Source: an uncultured Collinsella sp. (lineage in GTDB: Bacteria > Actinomycetota > Coriobacteriia > Coriobacteriales > Coriobacteriaceae). From it: a stretch of 6,311 bases of DNA. The stretch lies in the NCBI GenBank assembly GCA_902489515.1, contig CABUAL010000112.1, positions 1 to 6,311 of the forward strand, given 5' to 3'. Of this stretch, positions 6,227 to 6,311 are shown piece after piece. The notes beneath the pieces were generated by a model. It was given only the letters and a program-made list of their open reading frames with translations, was not told the DNA's origin and made no database searches. The position numbers were made by a program, and so were the translations under genes. Every line of letters begins with the position of its first letter. The first letter of the stretch is position 1.

Positions 6227-6311
6227 TTAGCCGATGGGTTCGGTGTATTTGGCGCGGTCGGTGCGCTGGATGCGCTTGGAGACATGGAGCGGGCGCTCCA
6301 TGTCTCCAAGC
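6227..6311 (-). CDS. C-terminal end of an unidentified convergent gene (partial)
   Basis: On the minus strand, 27 codons are open from the right edge to a TAA whose complement is 6227-6229. They end in SKRIQRTDRAKYTEPIG. Twenty-two of the 27 codons end in G or C, as in the neighbouring genes, which supports real coding. The stop is only 21 bases from the stop of the acetyltransferase gene, a normal tail-to-tail layout. The visible tail is basic and polar. I do not recognise the family. A perfect inverted repeat covers the first visible codons, so residues before VSK need checking. A separate small gene starting at the ATG complementary to 6299-6301 (24 codons) is possible but has no evident ribosome binding site. 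Confidence 0.5.
   Translation of the reverse strand, partial: LGDMERPLHVSKRIQRTDRAKYTEPIG
6274..6311. repeat. Perfect 17-18 bp inverted repeat at the right edge
   Basis: GCTTGGAGACATGGAGC (6274-6290) and GCTCCATGTCTCCAAGC (6295-6311) are exact reverse complements around the four bases GGGC, whose outer G and C can also pair. The right arm ends on the last base of the window, so the repeat may continue beyond it. It has no T-run inside the window and overlaps the minus-strand partial reading frame. Confidence 0.85.

Overview
The window looks like ordinary chromosomal DNA from a high-GC Gram-positive bacterium. Strong G/C preference at third codon positions, compact intergenic gaps, AGGA-type ribosome binding sites and the character of the proteins fit an anaerobic actinobacterium of the Coriobacteriia (Collinsella-like). 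That assignment is an inference from the look of the sequence, not a search result.

Layout, left to right. (1) Positions 1-3515, plus strand: almost all of mfd, the transcription-repair coupling factor; its N-terminus lies beyond the left edge. (2) 3516-3602: an 87-base gap with a perfect 11-bp hairpin. (3) 3603-4466, plus: an integral-membrane PAP2-family phosphatase. (4) 4512-5537, plus: a PLP-dependent enzyme of the threonine aldolase / beta-eliminating lyase family, 45 bases after the phosphatase with no terminator between, so probably co-transcribed. (5) 5538-5614: a gap with a candidate promoter directly followed by a very strong intrinsic terminator. (6) 5615-6205, plus: a GNAT acetyltransferase of the phosphinothricin-acetyltransferase-like group. 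(7) 6227-6311, minus: the C-terminal 27 codons of a convergent, unidentified gene cut by the right edge. A perfect 17-18 bp inverted repeat overlaps its visible end and finishes on the last base of the window.

The genes do not form one pathway. mfd is housekeeping DNA repair, the PAP2 protein is probably a lipid or polyprenyl phosphate phosphatase, and the last two complete genes are amino-acid and small-molecule enzymes. I see no mobile element, CRISPR array, tRNA, rRNA or defence system. The items most worth a second look are the perfect palindrome at the right edge, the promoter/terminator tandem in front of the acetyltransferase, and the substitutions at normally conserved positions in the PAP2 and threonine-aldolase-like proteins. 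I do not find convincing evidence for a new biological system here.
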